From Pseudeuparius sepicola (Eukaryota > Arthropoda > Insecta > Coleoptera > Anthribidae), in NCBI GenBank assembly GCA_963920635.1, contig OY987298.1, positions 64,315,949 to 64,379,948 on the forward strand: a stretch of DNA of 64,000 nucleotides, in the 5' to 3' direction. Shown piece after piece: positions 24,784 to 34,534 of the stretch. Under the pieces are notes generated by a model. It was not told where the DNA came from. It saw only the letters and a list, made by a program, of their open reading frames with translations, and ran no database searches. The stretch's first letter is position 1, and every line of letters starts with the position of its first letter. The translations under genes and the position numbers were made by a program.

Positions 24784-25879
24784 CGATCACGGATAATTTC
24801 CTTTTATGCTCTCCCCGAGGCAAATTTTTTCACAGGGATATCCAAGACCATTTATGGTATTCCGTGGTTTTCGATAGTATTCCATGGTCTTTGATGGTAT
24901 TTCATGGTATTCGATGGTATTCCATGGTATATCGCTTTTTCAAGTCGTCTAGTCGTTTTTCAGAATCGTCTAGTCGTTTTCCAGAATCGTTTAGTCGTTT
25001 TCAGAGTCGTTTAGTCGTTTTTTCCGAATCGTCTAGTCGTTTTTCGAATCGTCTAGTCGTTTTTACGAGTCGTCTAGTCGTTTTTTAGAGTCGTTTAGAC
25101 GTTTTTAGAGTCGTTTTTATAGTCGCTTAGACGCTATAAGCTTTTTCTTGGTAGGATAATGGACAGTCAAAAAATGAACATTGTTTTAATTTTCATTATT
25201 GAAGAACATGTTGCATGCCCTCATTTTATTCCATATATAGACCGTTTAAGGGTTTTAAACCCTTAATTCCACCTTTTTCCACACGCTACACTTATAGCTT
25301 TGGGTTTTCGAAGTCGGAATAGTATAAAAATCATACGGTGAACATGGCATAAGTAAGAATTAGTACCTTTTTTTTTCTGGGTGAAATTTTAAACAGGAAA
25401 CGCGTTGTACAAAATCCGATTTTGCAGCTAGTCTTTCAACTTGATAATCGTGTGACGGGATATTTTTAAAAACTGGTGAACTTTGCACCTATTATATTTT
25501 AGTCAAGTAATTTAAAACAGGGCCTGGCTTTCTCGGAATTAAAGAAATTTACTTACCTAGATGGTTATAAACTCAACTAAAAATGGTTAATTTATGCCCC
25601 AAATGTAATGTCCACTTTCCTTTGAGAAGCAGTCTCTAAATATAGGAAGATAGATTTTTGATACATCCTTAGGTAATGTAGTCAAGAAAATGTATACACT
25701 CATATGTATCTCATATCTATTCTTTATTACACTTTTCCTACAAATTGTTTATCGCCAGTACCGATGAGATCAGCGTGCCCGTTTCATAGGCGCTTATTCC
25801 GACAAAGAGAAAGTACTTTTTTTCAGCGGAATTACATCACGTACATATTGCAAGCTGATATTTTTTCTATAGGTGTTAG

Positions 25880-26175
25880 GTTTTTATTAGTTGCGAGTCT
25901 CGACGTGTCTCGGCGTCGCGGACGCAAAAATACGCAGGCAGAGGTGGTAGCAAAAATCCATGCATGGCCGCGGCTAAAGGTCGACAGGGGGACGTCATGG
26001 CTTAATTATGATTTAGGGTTTTTATTAGTTGCGAGTCTCGACGTGTCTCGGCGTCGCGGACGCAAAAATACGCAGGCAGAGGTGGTAGCAAAAATCCATG
26101 CATGGCCGCGGCTAAAGGTCGACAGGGGGACGTCATGGCTTAATTATGATTTAGGGTTTTTATTAGTTGCGAGTC
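25880..26175. repeat. 138-bp tandem repeat (right arm)
   Basis: Mirror of 9901-10196, with the same two-and-a-fraction units. A plus-strand 223-residue open frame (25704-26375) runs through it and is identical to the left-arm frame. Confidence 0.9.
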
Positions 26176-26458
26176 TCGACATGTCGCGGCTGGAGCGAAG
26201 GTCAACGGTCGGTGAAAGCCGGGCACTTCGGCACCCCTCGCTGTCGAGCGCGCGAAGGTCGCGGCAGGGGCGAAGGTCAGCGAACTCGGACATCTTCGGC
26301 ACCCCTCGGGCTATCGCAGGGTTCAGAGTCGGTGCGATTGGCTGGGGGGGCGTGGTTTGGGAGTGGAGGGGGTAAGTTTGGTCACGTTTTGACCACGTTT
26401 TAGCCCCCATAAGAAATACATGGGGAAATTGGCCTTGAACCGGCATAGCTATACTACT

Positions 26459-26464
26459 CATACA
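26459..26464. repeat. 6-bp target duplication (right) of the giant palindrome
   Basis: CATACA, identical to 9612-9617, directly after ...CTATACTACT. Confidence 0.8.
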
Positions 26465-26610
26465 TAAGGGTTTTTTAGAAATTAAATCTCAGTTGGAATT
26501 TGACGAATCCATTTTTGGCACAAATTTTCATCCCGAGGAAAAGCAAATGTTGTTATGGTGACATTTTTTCCTGGCTTTTGGAATATCTATAAATATAAAA
26601 TAAACAGACC

Positions 26611-27040
26611 CAATAGCGGTGGCGTCGCTCGTACTGGCGTTGACTTATTAGACTGCATGTTTTTCTGCCTTCAATCGACCTTGGTTCGAACCGATGGCGA
26701 GGCAGGGGCATGCACATGTCTTTAAAGAAAAACACCGCTATGGCCAAGAGCGCTGAACAAATGTGGGTTCGTGGTATTGCTCCTAAATAGCTTTATACGT
26801 GTGATTTACTAATTGTCCTATACTCCCTGGGATTACTACGGTTTTCTAGGATTTTCCGAAGTACTGGAGCGAATGCTATCCTAGTTCTATCGGAAAAAAG
26901 TCGGCCCTAGCCGCAAATGGCAACGAAGACAAAATAATAGTAATTGCCCCCCTCCCCCGCACAAGCATGTGGTTGCTTCTGGGGTACTCCTAGTTTGGAG
27001 TATTTTGAGGGTGAGAATTATTATTATTATTATTATATTT
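26611..27040 (+). mobile_element. tRNA-derived SINE inserted in P-like copy 2
   Basis: A block absent from the homologous copy 1. It starts with a tRNA-like head (GGTGGCGTCGCTCG as a degenerate box A at about 26618) and carries a perfect RNA polymerase III box B, GGTTCGAACC, at 26693-26702. It ends in an ATT simple repeat at 27017-27038, a usual SINE tail. The A-to-B distance of about 70 bp is longer than in a tRNA, so the head is rearranged or has an insertion. No target duplication is evident. It is non-coding; movement would depend on a LINE reverse transcriptase. Confidence 0.65.
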
Positions 27041-27560
27041 GCTATTTAGGTTATTTTTTAGGAAATAAAAATTAAAACGGAATCGTATCAGGACGTGGGT
27101 CGGCAACGAAAATCCTCGAGTGCGTTACAACACTGATTTATTTCGCACAAGGTGAATGGTGAATACAAAATACACAAACCCGAATGTGGTCAACGGGAAC
27201 TGCTTCCAGCCACCCGGACCGTCTGAACTCGCGGATCTCCCGTAAGCAGTTCACCCGTCTGTGTCTCAGGCTTCACTGTCCATTCCGGGGGAGAATTCCC
27301 CTTACAGCGCTCACGTGTCAGCGCGAGCGGCACCAATACTCCTGGACGGCACGGCTCCCGCCCAGAGGCTTTAATAACACCTGGGCGGTTCCCCTCGGCC
27401 AGGACACACGCGCACTAGACACAAACTTGTTTCTAAAATATAAACTAAGACGATTAAAAACAGTTTAAACATTTAAAACTTCTCAAAACCCAAGCTGCCG
27501 CTTTCAGTTATGTGACAAATGACATGTAACGTTGAACGTTGGACTAAGATCGTCACGCGC

Positions 27561-28051
27561 CTCGATTGAGTTTAGTATGACGTCAGTCACCTTATCGTCT
27601 CCATTAAAAAATATTGAATTTTTTGGAAATGGCACAGAGAAAACTAGCCTGTATATTTTTATTGGTCAAATTCAAATCCGACATAATTGTTCCTGTATCT
27701 CAGGAGTAGTATAATTTAGGAGTATACATGGCAATTACGTCAAATTTATGAACATTACACAGGTTGATGTATTCCACGATTTATTTCTTATAGTTATATT
27801 TTTCTGAAGAAAACCATCCTCGATAATTGGCAATATACAACTTACAAATAAATGTAATAATTCCAGATTCGAGATGTCGCTAGCGTTTACCCCCTAATTA
27901 ACTCCAGGCGTGTACTAAAACTGTCCAGCGTCCAGCGACCAATAGCGAAACTATGACGGGAGAAGTTCAACTTGAGACTATCAACCGTAGAGGGCGGTAT
28001 GTTACGAGTAAAAAACTTTGCATGTAGCGGTGATTATTAGCATTCTAATCA
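27561..28051. other. Intergenic DNA, no gene seen
   Basis: No coding, RNA or TIR feature recognised. A 60-residue frame at 27532-27714 looks like chance. Confidence 0.5.
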
Positions 28052-28599
28052 TAGGCCAGGAAACGAAAACATGAATTCGGAAATAAATAGTACTCAACGG
28101 ATTATTGTTTTAAGTTGCAGGGTTGACCCTTAGGAGTAACATACCAAAAATCCCCAGACGTGGACCTTATGCGTTAAGCGAGAGGTGGGTGGAAAGGGCC
28201 GGTTTTAAGGTTTTTCGCTATTATCTCGAAAACTAAGCATCCTAGCGAAAAGGTCATTCTATACAAAATGAAAGAAAATTAAATTTTCTGTAAAAAAATT
28301 CTATTCATGTTTTTGCTGAGAGTAGTAGTTAAGGATGTAGACTAGTTTGAACATGCGAAGAGCTGGAAAAAAAGGGTGTATTGTGGGAGGTAATGCTTAA
28401 CGAGTAGAAAATTTTACTATATTATTATTTGCATTATATTATTATTATTGTTATTATTCTTGATTGCCTTAATAGCATTATTTTTATTTATTTTTCTTTC
28501 ATTCCTGAAGTCGTTAGCACTGTATCAGTCCCTCATTAGAACCTGATGATAGATTAAATCGATTAAACTATTCTTTAATTTTCTCTATTCTTATTTCCA

Positions 28600-29090
28600 T
28601 GTTGGCCCCTTATCGGCAAGAGCCAACAGTCCAGTCGTTGGTCGGTCAGTCGTCTCGAAGTCAGTTCCATCTTCACCGCCGCCGTCAGTGGCCCAATCCT
28701 CCGGGCGTCCCTCGGCGTGCGCTCCATCCCAGGGAAGTCCTCTTCTTCAATCCATTGGTCCATTGTCCGTCAGTGTCCGTCGTTGTCCTTATTATTATTT
28801 ACAAGGCAATATCAAGTAATTGGTCGAATTCATCATCAATAGCATCGTCGTCGTCGTCGTTATTAAGGCTGATGATTGGAGGGCCATTGGTACACGAAGT
28901 GCGGCAAGCAATCAGAGTGTGCCTGCTTTGCGGCACCCGCAACGGCCCCAGCAACCAGTTTTGCACCCGCAAAATATGTTATTTAGGACGGATTCTGGCG
29001 CAACTGGGTCCGTACTTATGACAGGGGTGAGGAAGCCATCCGATCCCCTCATCCATCCCCAAGCAGTTGGCTCCTGCTGTTGATCTCCAT
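28600..29090. other. GC-richer segment with open frames, unidentified
   Basis: A compositionally distinct stretch with a CGT microsatellite at about 28845-28860 and overlapping plus-strand frames (28599-29021 and 28820-29083). I recognise no domain in any of them. It may be a captured gene fragment or part of the original 4-kb element. Confidence 0.25.
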
Positions 29091-29216
29091 ATAGCCATTG
29101 CTGAATCTACAAACAATAATTAATTCGTCCTTTGTAGTTTAAAAAGATGTGACACAATCTTGTCTAAGCATTCAATACAAAATATAAGCTAATGTAAACA
29201 AGCATATATTAATACA

Positions 29217-31276
29217 CACGGCAAAAAAGGAATTGTAATATTACACAATTTACGTTGGTTAAATTACGACCAACGTTATGTTGTGTAAAGTTCCATAACT
29301 CTGTGTAAAACAGATTTCCATAATAAAATATGTAATGAAATTTACATAAATTTTCCAGTAAATTTTCTGTTTATGATTATGTAATTTTCCAAAAACATTT
29401 TTGTAGAATTAGGTATTTAAAAAAAATCGTGTAAAGGAACATATGCTTTTATGTGATTTTCAATATTGTTACACGCATTTTCACATTTTAATCTGGAAAG
29501 TTACATAAGCTTAAAAGTAACTTACCATGTATTATTATGTGATTTTACTATCTTTTCGTGGATTTAAAGAAAACTACATAATTTTATAATTAATATACCA
29601 TATTTTATTATGTAAAATTTCAGTACTTTTTCTTTGTTTTTCCATTGATTCTGTATTTTTTATGCTATATAGGGTGTTCCGGAGCGAGCCTACATAAATT
29701 ATTGCAGGAAGTGACTTATACATACAACATTGTACAGGGTTTCCCATATTAAAACACCCATTTTAATATGGGCATAAAATTCAAACGAGGAACTGATGGA
29801 ATTTTTCTTTATTTGACCATGATTCGCTATCTTTGGGATTAATTAAATTACATCATGAAGCAAGTATCTGTCACCAAATCACTTTAATTAAGTATTGTTG
29901 AATGGTGTTTTTTTTGTTGTTATTTGTGATTTTAAAGTCCAACAATATGGGCTGTGTGGAGATTTACACGCGGAACCTATCGTGTTAATAAAAGTGATTT
30001 GGTGACAGGTGCCTACCTGATGACAGTAATTTAACCTCAAATTTTATGCGTATATTAAAATGGGTACTTTCATATCGAGAAATCTTTATTTCCTTTAACT
30101 TATTTATTTTTTTAGATTAGAAAAAAATGTTAATAAATAAGATACTAAGGTGTAGATTAGAAGTACAATTACGAATTTGAAATAAGTTTGATTTTTCTTC
30201 TATATATATTATTATTATTTGCATTTTGAAATATATTGTTCATTTTGCCAAAAATATTATAACATTATCACATATTTAATAGTTCAATTGTTGTTTTGTA
30301 AATTGAAATTTTTAATATAGACAGCAGATTTAAATAATTCATAAAGTACCTTATAGGGAATTTTATTAAAGTTTGGATCTTATCTGGAAATCGTCGTGTA
30401 TAAGTTTTCTTCTAGGTTAAGCCCAGACAATTTCCTACAACTTTTGCATTTTTTTCTTACTTAAAAAATAAAGAAATTATTCAAACAGGCGAAATGGTGT
30501 ATACCTACTATACAGTCTACAATACAAATCATATAGTGAACTACATTTAGTTTTTTTCGCAACATTTACAACTTCGAAAAAATTTTCTCTGTAGATACGC
30601 TCCCTCCGGAACATTCAGAATTATAAATAAAAATACCAGTATAATTTTGAACGGTTTATTAGACAAACCAAATTAAGGAACATAAAAAAAAACATTATAC
30701 CTACTGTTTTATAATAAGTATCTACATAAGTAGGTATATCATGATTTTGAAAACTGACCTTATCCTATCTGGATGCACGTATAAATAAACACTATAAACA
30801 ACACGTACCTACTTATAGACACAGCAATGTTCATCCACAACACTGGCTTTTCACTTATCTTCGTCCGTAAAGCTCAGCAGCGTAAGCATGTATCCGCACT
30901 TGTTACTAGAATTTTAGAACTGAGTCTGAGGGTGATGAGAAACAGACGAGACCCTTTGCCGTGTGATTCACGACTTTGGCAACGCGCTTGTAGTTACTTG
31001 TGCCTTAGAATTCGCATAATTTGTTGCGTGAAAATACAGAAATGACGTAGGATCACATATATTTTGGAATTTTTCATTGTGCCATTACAGACTTATGTTT
31101 GGGATTTAAAATTCCACAATTTTCAGGTGTTTTTTCCATTTTACATACGAACTTCTCCGTTTTTGTGGAAAATAGCATACAACCGTGAAATTACATATTT
31201 TATAGTGCACGTACAGAATAAGCTATGTAATTTATTTCACGTAAGGTTATGTACTATTCCACCCATTTTTTACTGT
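29217..31276. mobile_element. Nested 2.06-kb element with TATGTAA-type subterminal repeats
   Basis: The left end CACGGCAAAAAAGG and the reverse complement of the right end, CACAGTAAAAAATGG, form a weak short TIR. Both ends are dense in short motifs such as TTACATAA, TATGTAAT and GTAAAATTTAC in either orientation (29240-29620 and 31080-31260), like subterminal transposase-binding repeats. No transposase is visible and no target duplication is clear, so the boundaries are tentative. Confidence 0.4.
29671..30616. mobile_element. Foldback element nested in the 2-kb element
   Basis: AGGGTGTTCCGGAGCGAGCC on the left is matched in inverted orientation by GCTCCCTCCGGAACATTC at 30599-30616. Inside, about 29765-29895 and 29985-30070 are inverted (shared AAAGTGATTTGGTGACAG). 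A perfect small hairpin CCCATATTAAAA/TTTTAATATGGG is at 29750-29780. The AGGGTGTTCC terminus is typical of Tc1/mariner-type MITEs. Boundaries are approximate. Confidence 0.4.
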
Positions 31277-31289
31277 GCAAACCTGCAAA

Positions 31290-31534
31290 TGAACTCTAAG
31301 AGATGAGTGTTGGCGAGCAACCCATCTGGTAGGTGAAAGTGCCTCAAAATCAGGCTTCGGCTTTGTTGAGGGTTTAACAAAAGCCTGGTGTCGTACCCGG
31401 TTTAGCTCTGCTGTTTCTGGGGCCTGGTAAAATGCGAACAAAAGGTGCTCTCCTGCATCAGCTATCATATCCTGTAGACTTTGTAGATGTCTGTGACCTG
31501 CTCCTCTGCCTTCAATACAAAATACTTTCACCAC
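31290..31534 (-). pseudogene. Fragment resembling a hAT-like (DUF4371-type) transposase
   Basis: A minus-strand frame contains LSPTRWVARQHSSL. The PTRW-x-x-R-H-like motif is one I associate with DUF4371/ZMYM-type hAT transposases. The frame reads on into the TIR of the neighbouring element, so the C-terminal residues are not native. Only about 80 residues remain. It may belong to the 28052-32026 element. Confidence 0.3.
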
Positions 31535-32179
31535 ACCTTCCTTGCTCTTGAGTGAAGCTGTAAAGCTACAACTATATGCCTAGCAATCTGTATTATCTAG
31601 TTAGCAAGATGTCACTATCAATGCATACATTCATTTTTCGTAATTAGGTGATATGGTCTACTGACATGAACTTTGAACAGCAAAACCATGGTTTTTCATA
31701 CTTTTTGCATTTACAAAGTATTATACACCCTTAACTACTGCTCCTAGCGAAAAAATGATTAGGACCTTTTTTGTAGAAAATTAAATTTACCTTCATTTCG
31801 TATAGAATGACCTTTTCACTAGGACGCTTAGTTTTTTAGATAATATCGAAAAACCTTAAAAACGGCCCTTTCCACCCCCCTATCTCCTAACGCATAAGGT
31901 CCACGGCTGGGGACTTTTGGTATGTTACTCCTAGGTGTCAACCCTACAACTTAAAATAATACCTAATTCGTTGAGCACTATTTATTTCCGAATTGGGGGA
32001 TTTTTCGGTATTCGTTTCCTGGCCTATCAGTACACATGGAGCTGTCAGCCGACAGCTTGTATAACTTGAATGCACAGTGGTCGGATATCTTCTCAATACC
32101 ATAATCACTGACCAAAAGTGGAATACTGTATGCTTACTAAGTACTTGCTTGGTTCTTCGGATATACATTTTTTAACATG

Positions 32180-32370
32180 TTCAATGCCGCGGCCTTTCGC
32201 CCCCAATCTGCCGCACACGATTCACTTCATCTGGGCGCGGCGCGGGGGGGCTCAGGGGCGCGCCCGTCTCCCGGGGGCCCGCGGCGGGGGGCCCCGCGGG
32301 GCGCCGTCCCCTCCGCGGGACGCCCCCAGACCCGCAGTTGATGCCCGGCTCGCGTCCTGCTATTTATGAC
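32180..32370. other. Extremely GC-rich, CpG-dense patch
   Basis: About 190 bp dominated by G and C, with runs such as GGCGCGGCGCGGGGGG and GGGGGCCCGCGGCGGGGGGC, in otherwise AT-rich DNA. No RNA gene or protein family is recognisable. An 83-residue frame (32118-32369) is an expected by-product of composition. A CpG-island promoter, foreign sequence or assembly contamination are possible. Confidence 0.5.
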
Positions 32371-33069
32371 GACGGCGAACAGTGTGAGCTCTCCTATTAT
32401 TTTACATGTTTGTTTCTAAGATGAATAAGCATGCAATATTCTGCTAAATATTTCCATATTTCTGCATTTTGTCTTTCAACTCTAACAGCAAACCAAAGTG
32501 GGACAAGTTAGTGTGTGGAATGTGGAAGTCCGTCCAGTGTCTGTGGACATACTCACTAAAACCTCTCCTCGAGTGAAGGATAGAACGGGTCTTCGTTTAC
32601 TTGTCTGGAAAAGATTTTTTTAGGCCCCACCCTACTGTGGGGGTATATAGATGTGTCCTATATAGAGTGAGCGGATTACTCGTTTCCGAAGGCACAAACT
32701 TGAGCTTATAGTTTCGTGTGGGCCGAGACAATAATGACGGGGTTTTGTGAGCGAGAATTTTGGTCAATAAGGGCAACCGAGATTGGGTTATGTTTACAGC
32801 GGTGTTACTCCTGAGTAACGAAAATGCTGCACTCAAGTTTCTAATCTTTGAAAATGAGTAATAATGATGGGTTCATCCGGTTCATATGTAAATATGTCCT
32901 TTTCAAAGCGGTACTGCAAGAGGGCTCTCCCTTTGGACCGACGTTCTCGAAAAGAAGAAGAACACAGCTATCTTGTCTGAAATATGGCATGGAGGGAACT
33001 TCAACAGGTTCCTTTAAAAACTTTAAATGGAAAAGTGGGTCGTGTGATACATCATTACAGATCTCTTTA
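32371..33069. other. Intergenic DNA, no gene recognised
   Basis: A 79-residue minus-strand frame (32597-32836) has no family I know. A CTATATAGG box at about 32659 could be a TATA element on either strand. Nothing else was seen. Confidence 0.4.
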
Positions 33070-33082
33070 CATTAGTTTTAAT
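33070..33082. repeat. 13-bp target duplication (left) of the Penelope-like element
   Basis: CATTAGTTTTAAT, repeated exactly at 34535-34547. Penelope-like insertions have target duplications of variable length. Confidence 0.75.
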
Positions 33083-33130
33083 TGGGTATAGGATAGCGGG
33101 ATGAGGACAAGTAACACTATCTGTATGTTT

Positions 33131-33174
33131 AGATTATGCCGACGTTTCGACGTTTATTTTGCGTCTTCTTCAGG
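33131..33174 (-). ncRNA. Hammerhead-ribozyme-like motif at the PLE 3' end
   Basis: On the minus strand, CTGAAGA is followed by GACG, a short A-rich loop, CGTC and GAAA. This matches the CUGANGA / stem II / GAAA core of minimal hammerhead ribozymes reported in Penelope-like elements. One unpaired A sits next to stem II, so activity is uncertain. Confidence 0.5.
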
Positions 33175-33639
33175 GCTAAAATTTGTTAATTCTTTTTTTA
33201 TACACTTACGTACATACATAATATTGTAACACTTGAACAAAACAAAACATACACATCACAATTAATCAACAAACATTGCGACATACTAGTCAGCTTACCT
33301 TATCGAGATTACAGATATTTAGTCAACATATTAAAATAAAAAACTCTTCAAATTATCAACGAAGGAATACACAGGTGACAGATTAAACGCTTGGTTAAAA
33401 CAGCTGTTAATTTGCTAGGCATGGCAGTACGTTTCCGGTCTAGTGAAATTATAGTTATCAAAATTTAAACTCGTTGTGTGTGACTTTGGTGAGCAAAAAG
33501 CAAAAAAGGACAAAAAACACCAAGTAAAAATGAAGTATATTTTAGTCTAGGCAAGACTGTAGTCCAGGAGAGCAAGAACGTGACAATTCGACTTCGTCTA
33601 CAATATGTTATTTCTGGAAAACTATTGAGGCCTTGTTTG

Positions 33640-34433
33640 TTTGTATAAAGAAACCAAATTGTTGTAGCCAGCAACATCGCTTCTGTCATTCACCGCCTTG
33701 TTCATACTAATATCAATCATCTCACTGATTATACGTTTATAATAATGATGTTCCTTGTCCAAGATTTTTACATTTTCAAAATCAAAGCTGTGATCTTCTG
33801 AAAAGTGATGCTGAGCTAGGGCAGTTTTTCTGTTTTATTTCTATTTATTTCTCGGCAATCGTATTTGTGTTGGTATAACCTTTGTTTAAGGTATTGTTTG
33901 GTGATTCCGATGTAACACTGGTCACAATCTTTACAACTGATTGAATAAACTACATTTGAATTTAAGATGAGTGGTGTTTTATCTTTTAACGTTGAGAATA
34001 TCGAACTTATCTGTCATACAGGATATAATCCAAGCTTGATGTTAGGAGTATTATTCTTTAAAATGTTTTTTATTATATTGTCCGAAAGTTTAGGAACATA
34101 TGGAAATTTGAAGTAAACGGGTTTGTTTATGGTGGTAGTCTCCTTATTGACGCATTTTGTTTGAATGTTATGATAAATTCTATTGATTATACTTATAGGA
34201 TAGTTATTCAGTTTCAGAATAGATTTTACTTTTTGTCATCAACATAGCTATGTGGACTGGTAAGAGTAGTTGATCTATGTATTAAGTTTTTTATAGTGGC
34301 TATTTTTTGGGCTTCTGAATGATTCGACAAATAGAGGTTTAGTGTACCAGTTTGTGGACTACGTCCCATCGGGGTTTCTTATCACCATGACATCGAGAAA
34401 GGGAAGTTTATTGTCTGATTCAACCTTCAAGAA
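33640..34433 (-). pseudogene. Penelope-like polyprotein remnant (RT end + GIY-YIG endonuclease)
   Basis: Reading on the minus strand, the first part (about 34360-34430) has VESDNKLPFLDVMVIRNPDG, the E-x-x-x-LPFLDV block of PLE reverse transcriptases. Further down (about 33880-33960) come VVYSISCKDCDQCYIG and TKQYLKQRLYQHKYDC, the Cys-containing GIY-YIG endonuclease start that is characteristic of Penelope. FDFENVKILDKE and ISEMI follow at about 33720-33790. Several stops and frameshifts separate these blocks, so no functional enzyme is made. The RT palm and its catalytic aspartates are lost to the 5' truncation. Normally RT and endonuclease act together in target-primed reverse transcription. 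Confidence 0.75.
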
Positions 34434-34434
34434 C

Positions 34435-34478
34435 CTGAAGAAGACGCAAAATAAACGTCGAAACGTCGGCATAATCTG
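34435..34478 (+). ncRNA. Hammerhead-ribozyme-like motif in the inverted PLE tail
   Basis: The same core as at 33131-33174 but on the plus strand: CTGAAGA at 34435-34441, stem II GACG (34443-34446) with CGTC (34456-34459), then GAAA at 34460-34463. It lies immediately beside the truncated RT in inverted orientation. Confidence 0.5.
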
Positions 34479-34534
34479 AACATACATCCCGCTATCCTCT
34501 ACCCACTTAATTTGAAGGACGTTAAATCTTGTAC

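Larger units (their letters stand above)
9618..26458. mobile_element. 16.84-kb palindromic Polinton/Maverick-like element
   Basis: A single insertion whose left 8.5 kb and right 8.25 kb are inverted copies of each other around a 96-bp spacer at 18113-18208. The ends read AGTAGTATAGCTATGCCGG and its reverse complement, and a 6-bp duplication (CATACA) abuts both. It interrupts a P-like element whose empty-site equivalent is visible at 1590-1640. A 15-20 kb size, 6-bp TSD, AG...CT ends and long TIRs are the published hallmarks of Polintons. However, I find no DNA polymerase B, integrase, packaging ATPase, protease or capsid reading frame. The only coding trace is one broken gene per arm that resembles a Polinton-associated domain. 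I read it as a defective, non-autonomous derivative made of one end duplicated head to head. An unknown foldback family is the alternative. Confidence 0.65.
18209..26458 (-). repeat. Right arm of the giant palindrome (8.25 kb)
   Basis: This is the inverted counterpart of 9618-18112 with the same order of internal repeats: degenerate array about 18785-19985, duplicated unit about 21052-21286, short array 24941-25135, 138-bp repeat 25880-26175, terminus at 26458. It differs by small indels, including an extra 22 bp near 24108-24130 and the absence of the 75-bp and 100-bp stretches noted for the left arm. Arm-specific indels and substitutions show that this is not a trivially mirrored read. Confidence 0.9.
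26459..27560 (-). mobile_element. P-like element copy 2, remaining half right of the palindrome
   Basis: Reverse complement of about 812-1630 of copy 1. It includes the THAP segment (about 26465-26560, minus strand), the GTGCGAAATAAATCAGTG stretch (at about 27131-27152) and the end near 27560 matching copy 1 around 815-830. It is longer than its counterpart because a SINE of about 425 bp is inserted at 26611-27040. Beyond about 27560 the terminal repeat has diverged, so its flanking duplication cannot be read. Confidence 0.75.
28052..32026. mobile_element. 4-kb element with TIRs of about 295 bp, host of nested insertions
   Basis: 28052-28345 and about 31735-32026 are diverged inverted copies, starting TAGGCCAGGAAACGAA on each end. 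The trinucleotide TCA abuts both ends (28049-28051 and 32027-32029), a possible 3-bp target duplication. The interior is a mosaic: a GC-richer segment (28600-29090), a second TIR element (29217-31276) and a minus-strand transposase-like fragment (31290-31534). The superfamily is not clear, because a 3-bp TSD is weak evidence on its own. Confidence 0.6.
33083..34534 (-). mobile_element. 5'-truncated Penelope-like element (PLE)
   Basis: A 1.45-kb insertion between 13-bp repeats, carrying minus-strand remains of the PLE polyprotein (reverse transcriptase end and GIY-YIG endonuclease). Both ends carry inverted copies of the same terminal segment of about 90 bp (33083-33174 and about 34433-34520), each with a hammerhead-like motif. 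The 5' end is truncated in the RT, and the inverted tail abuts the break directly. PLEs are known for truncated copies with partial terminal repeats in either orientation. Confidence 0.8.

Noticed and set aside
9618..26458. The palindrome as a sequencing artefact (missed hairpin adapter or chimeric read)
   Set aside because: An artefact would mirror the flanks too. Here the flanks are two different, contiguous halves of a P-like element with an exact 6-bp TSD, and the arms carry distinct indels. Long-read confirmation would still be good.
32597..32836. 79-residue minus-strand frame as a host gene
   Set aside because: No recognisable family, no splice or start context; composition does not distinguish it from chance.
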